Shown: piece after piece, positions 62,847 to 64,000 of the stretch
Numbering within the stretch: the first letter of the stretch is position 1
Layout: each line of letters begins with the position of its first letter
From: Hymenobacter sp.
Lineage (GTDB): Bacteria > Bacteroidota > Bacteroidia > Cytophagales > Hymenobacteraceae
Reading direction: 5' to 3'
Assembly: GCA_028288445.1 (NCBI GenBank)
Contig: JAQBNT010000242.1
Coordinates: 1-64,000 of the forward strand
Length of the DNA stretch: 64,000 nucleotides
Position numbers and translations under genes: made by a program
Notes under the pieces: generated by a model
The model's input: only the letters and a program-made list of their open reading frames with translations
Told to the model about the DNA's origin: nothing
Database searches by the model: none

Positions 62847-64000
62847 ATGGATTCCACCGCCAACGCTCAGCCCGACACCCTTCTGCCGGGGCCTCTGCCG
62901 GGGCCGCTGATGCGCTGCTGGACACCCTGCCGTGGGGCGTGCTGGTGCTGGACGCGCAGCACATTATCCGGCGCGTGAACCCGCCGATGGTCCGCTGGTG
63001 CGGCTGCCCGCCCGAGGACCTGCCGGGCCAGCCGCTGGCCGGGGCAGCACTGCCGCCAGCCCTGCGCACCGCCCTGCTGCAGCTGCTGGCCTCGGACGCG
63101 GCCGCGCCGCAGGAAGTATTTCTGCCCCAACTGGAACAGTGGATTAGCCTTTCGGCCACCCGCCCGACGGAAGGCTGGATGGTGTGCGCGCAGGACATCA
63201 CCGAGCGGCGGCAGCGCGAGGCCCTGTTGCAAGCCAGTGAGGAGCGGCAGGCGTTTCTGCTGCAGCTCAGCGACGCGCTGCACCCGCTCACCGACCCGGT
63301 GGCCGTGCAGCAGGCCGCGCTGCGCTTTGTGGCCGAGCAGCTGGGCCTCGACCGCACGCTCTACAACGAAATCGACCCCGACGTGACCACCTACACCATG
63401 CGGGCCATCTATGTCCGAGAGGGCTTTGCCGCGTACGGCGGGGTGCAGCCCATGGGGCCGTTCACCGAGTCGGTGCGGGCCTTGCAGCAGGGCGTTACCA
63501 AGGTGGTCTACGATGTTGAAACCGACGACTCGTTCAGCCCCGAAGAAAAAGCCATCTGCGCGGGCATTCAGGTGCGGGCGTTTGTGACGGTGCCGCTGCT
63601 CAAAAACGGGCGGTGGGTGCTCAACCTGGTGGCACACAGCAGCCAGCCCCGCTCCTGGACCCCGCACGAGCTGCACCTGCTGGAAGAAACCGCCGACCGC
63701 ACCTGGGCCGCCGTGGAGCGCGCCCAGGCCGAAGAAGCCCGCCACGCCAGCGAGCAGCGCCTGCGGGCCGTGATGGAAAACCTGCCCGGCGGGGCCGTGT
63801 TCGTGGTGGATGCCGACCTGCACTACCAGGTGGCTGAGGGCGCCGCACTGCAACAGATGGGCCTGCTGGCGTCCGACTTCGTGGGCCGGACGGTGCCGGA
63901 AATGGCCCCGCCGTCCCTCTGGCCCGACTTTCAGCGCCTCTACGCGCAAGCCTTCACCGGCCGGCCGTTCGAGTACGAGCACGAGCAGGGCGGGCGCACG
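62847..64000 (+). CDS. PAS/GAF sensor protein, N-terminal part, apparent frameshift; runs off the window
   Basis: ATG 62847 begins MDSTANAQPDTLLPG, but this frame stops at 62978. From about 62900 the next frame is open to the end of the window and encodes a PAS domain (LLDTLPWGVLVLDAQHIIRR), a PAC-like VCAQDITERRQRE, a GAF domain (ALRFVAEQLGLDRTLYNEID...AFVTVPLLKNGRWVL) and a second PAS (VMENLPGGAVFVVDADLHYQ). One extra base in the ccgggg run near 62898-62903 would join the frames. It is probably a sensor histidine kinase or cyclase whose output domain lies beyond 64000. The frameshift may be a sequencing slip or a real defect. Confidence 0.75.

Overview
The window looks like a high-GC Bacteroidota genome, most likely Hymenobacter or a close relative (inference). 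The grounds are SusC/SusD pairs, lipobox-bearing SusD proteins, several type IX secretion (T9SS) C-terminal domains, and IS1-, IS5-, IS1182- and IS3-type transposases. Most of it is two polysaccharide utilization loci (PULs), followed by an accessory region with a partition locus and many broken genes.

Region 1 (1-14448, + strand) is the downstream part of a PUL for a uronic-acid polymer. It has the end of a SusC receptor, a SusD lipoprotein, three alginate-lyase-superfamily proteins, two GH88 unsaturated-uronyl hydrolases, an SDR oxidoreductase and two GH2 enzymes. Several genes overlap by one base or by about 40 bases, so they are probably co-transcribed. Region 2 (14449-16494) separates the PULs and holds an IS1-type transposase without its C-terminal catalytic block, an apparently complete tyrosine recombinase and two dyads.

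Region 3 (16495-44752) is a pectin PUL built around a divergent control region at 35339-35803. Leftward from it runs one tightly packed series of nine genes: PL1 pectate lyase, CE8 pectinesterase with T9SS tail, SusC, SusD, GH95, esterase, CE8, GH28 and GH3. Rightward run GH43, xylulokinase, xylose isomerase and a GH2. A LacI-type regulator lies convergently at the end. Pectin de-esterification and backbone cleavage combined with xylosidases and xylose catabolism suggest a xylose-decorated pectin such as xylogalacturonan (inference). The control region holds a perfect 28-bp palindrome, a perfect 16-bp palindrome and a TATCTTTG promoter element.

Region 4 (44753-64000) is accessory. It has a 2277-residue T9SS cargo protein made of two kinds of propeller-like repeats, and a ParA ATPase with a downstream protein that has a putative ribbon-helix-helix C-terminus. 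Upstream of parA is a striking array of 8-bp units carrying GAAGC or GCTTC in strict 8-bp phase. Relics of IS5, IS1182 and IS3 elements follow, along with a PL6 lyase with T9SS tail, a frameshifted lipoprotein, a relic of a second propeller protein, a small STAS-like protein, and the start of a PAS/GAF sensor protein that runs off the window.

The most unusual feature is the ParA / RHH-like protein / octamer-array locus at 52902-54876. It has the layout of a type Ib partition system but a centromere-like sequence I do not recognise. No tRNA, rRNA or CRISPR array was seen.
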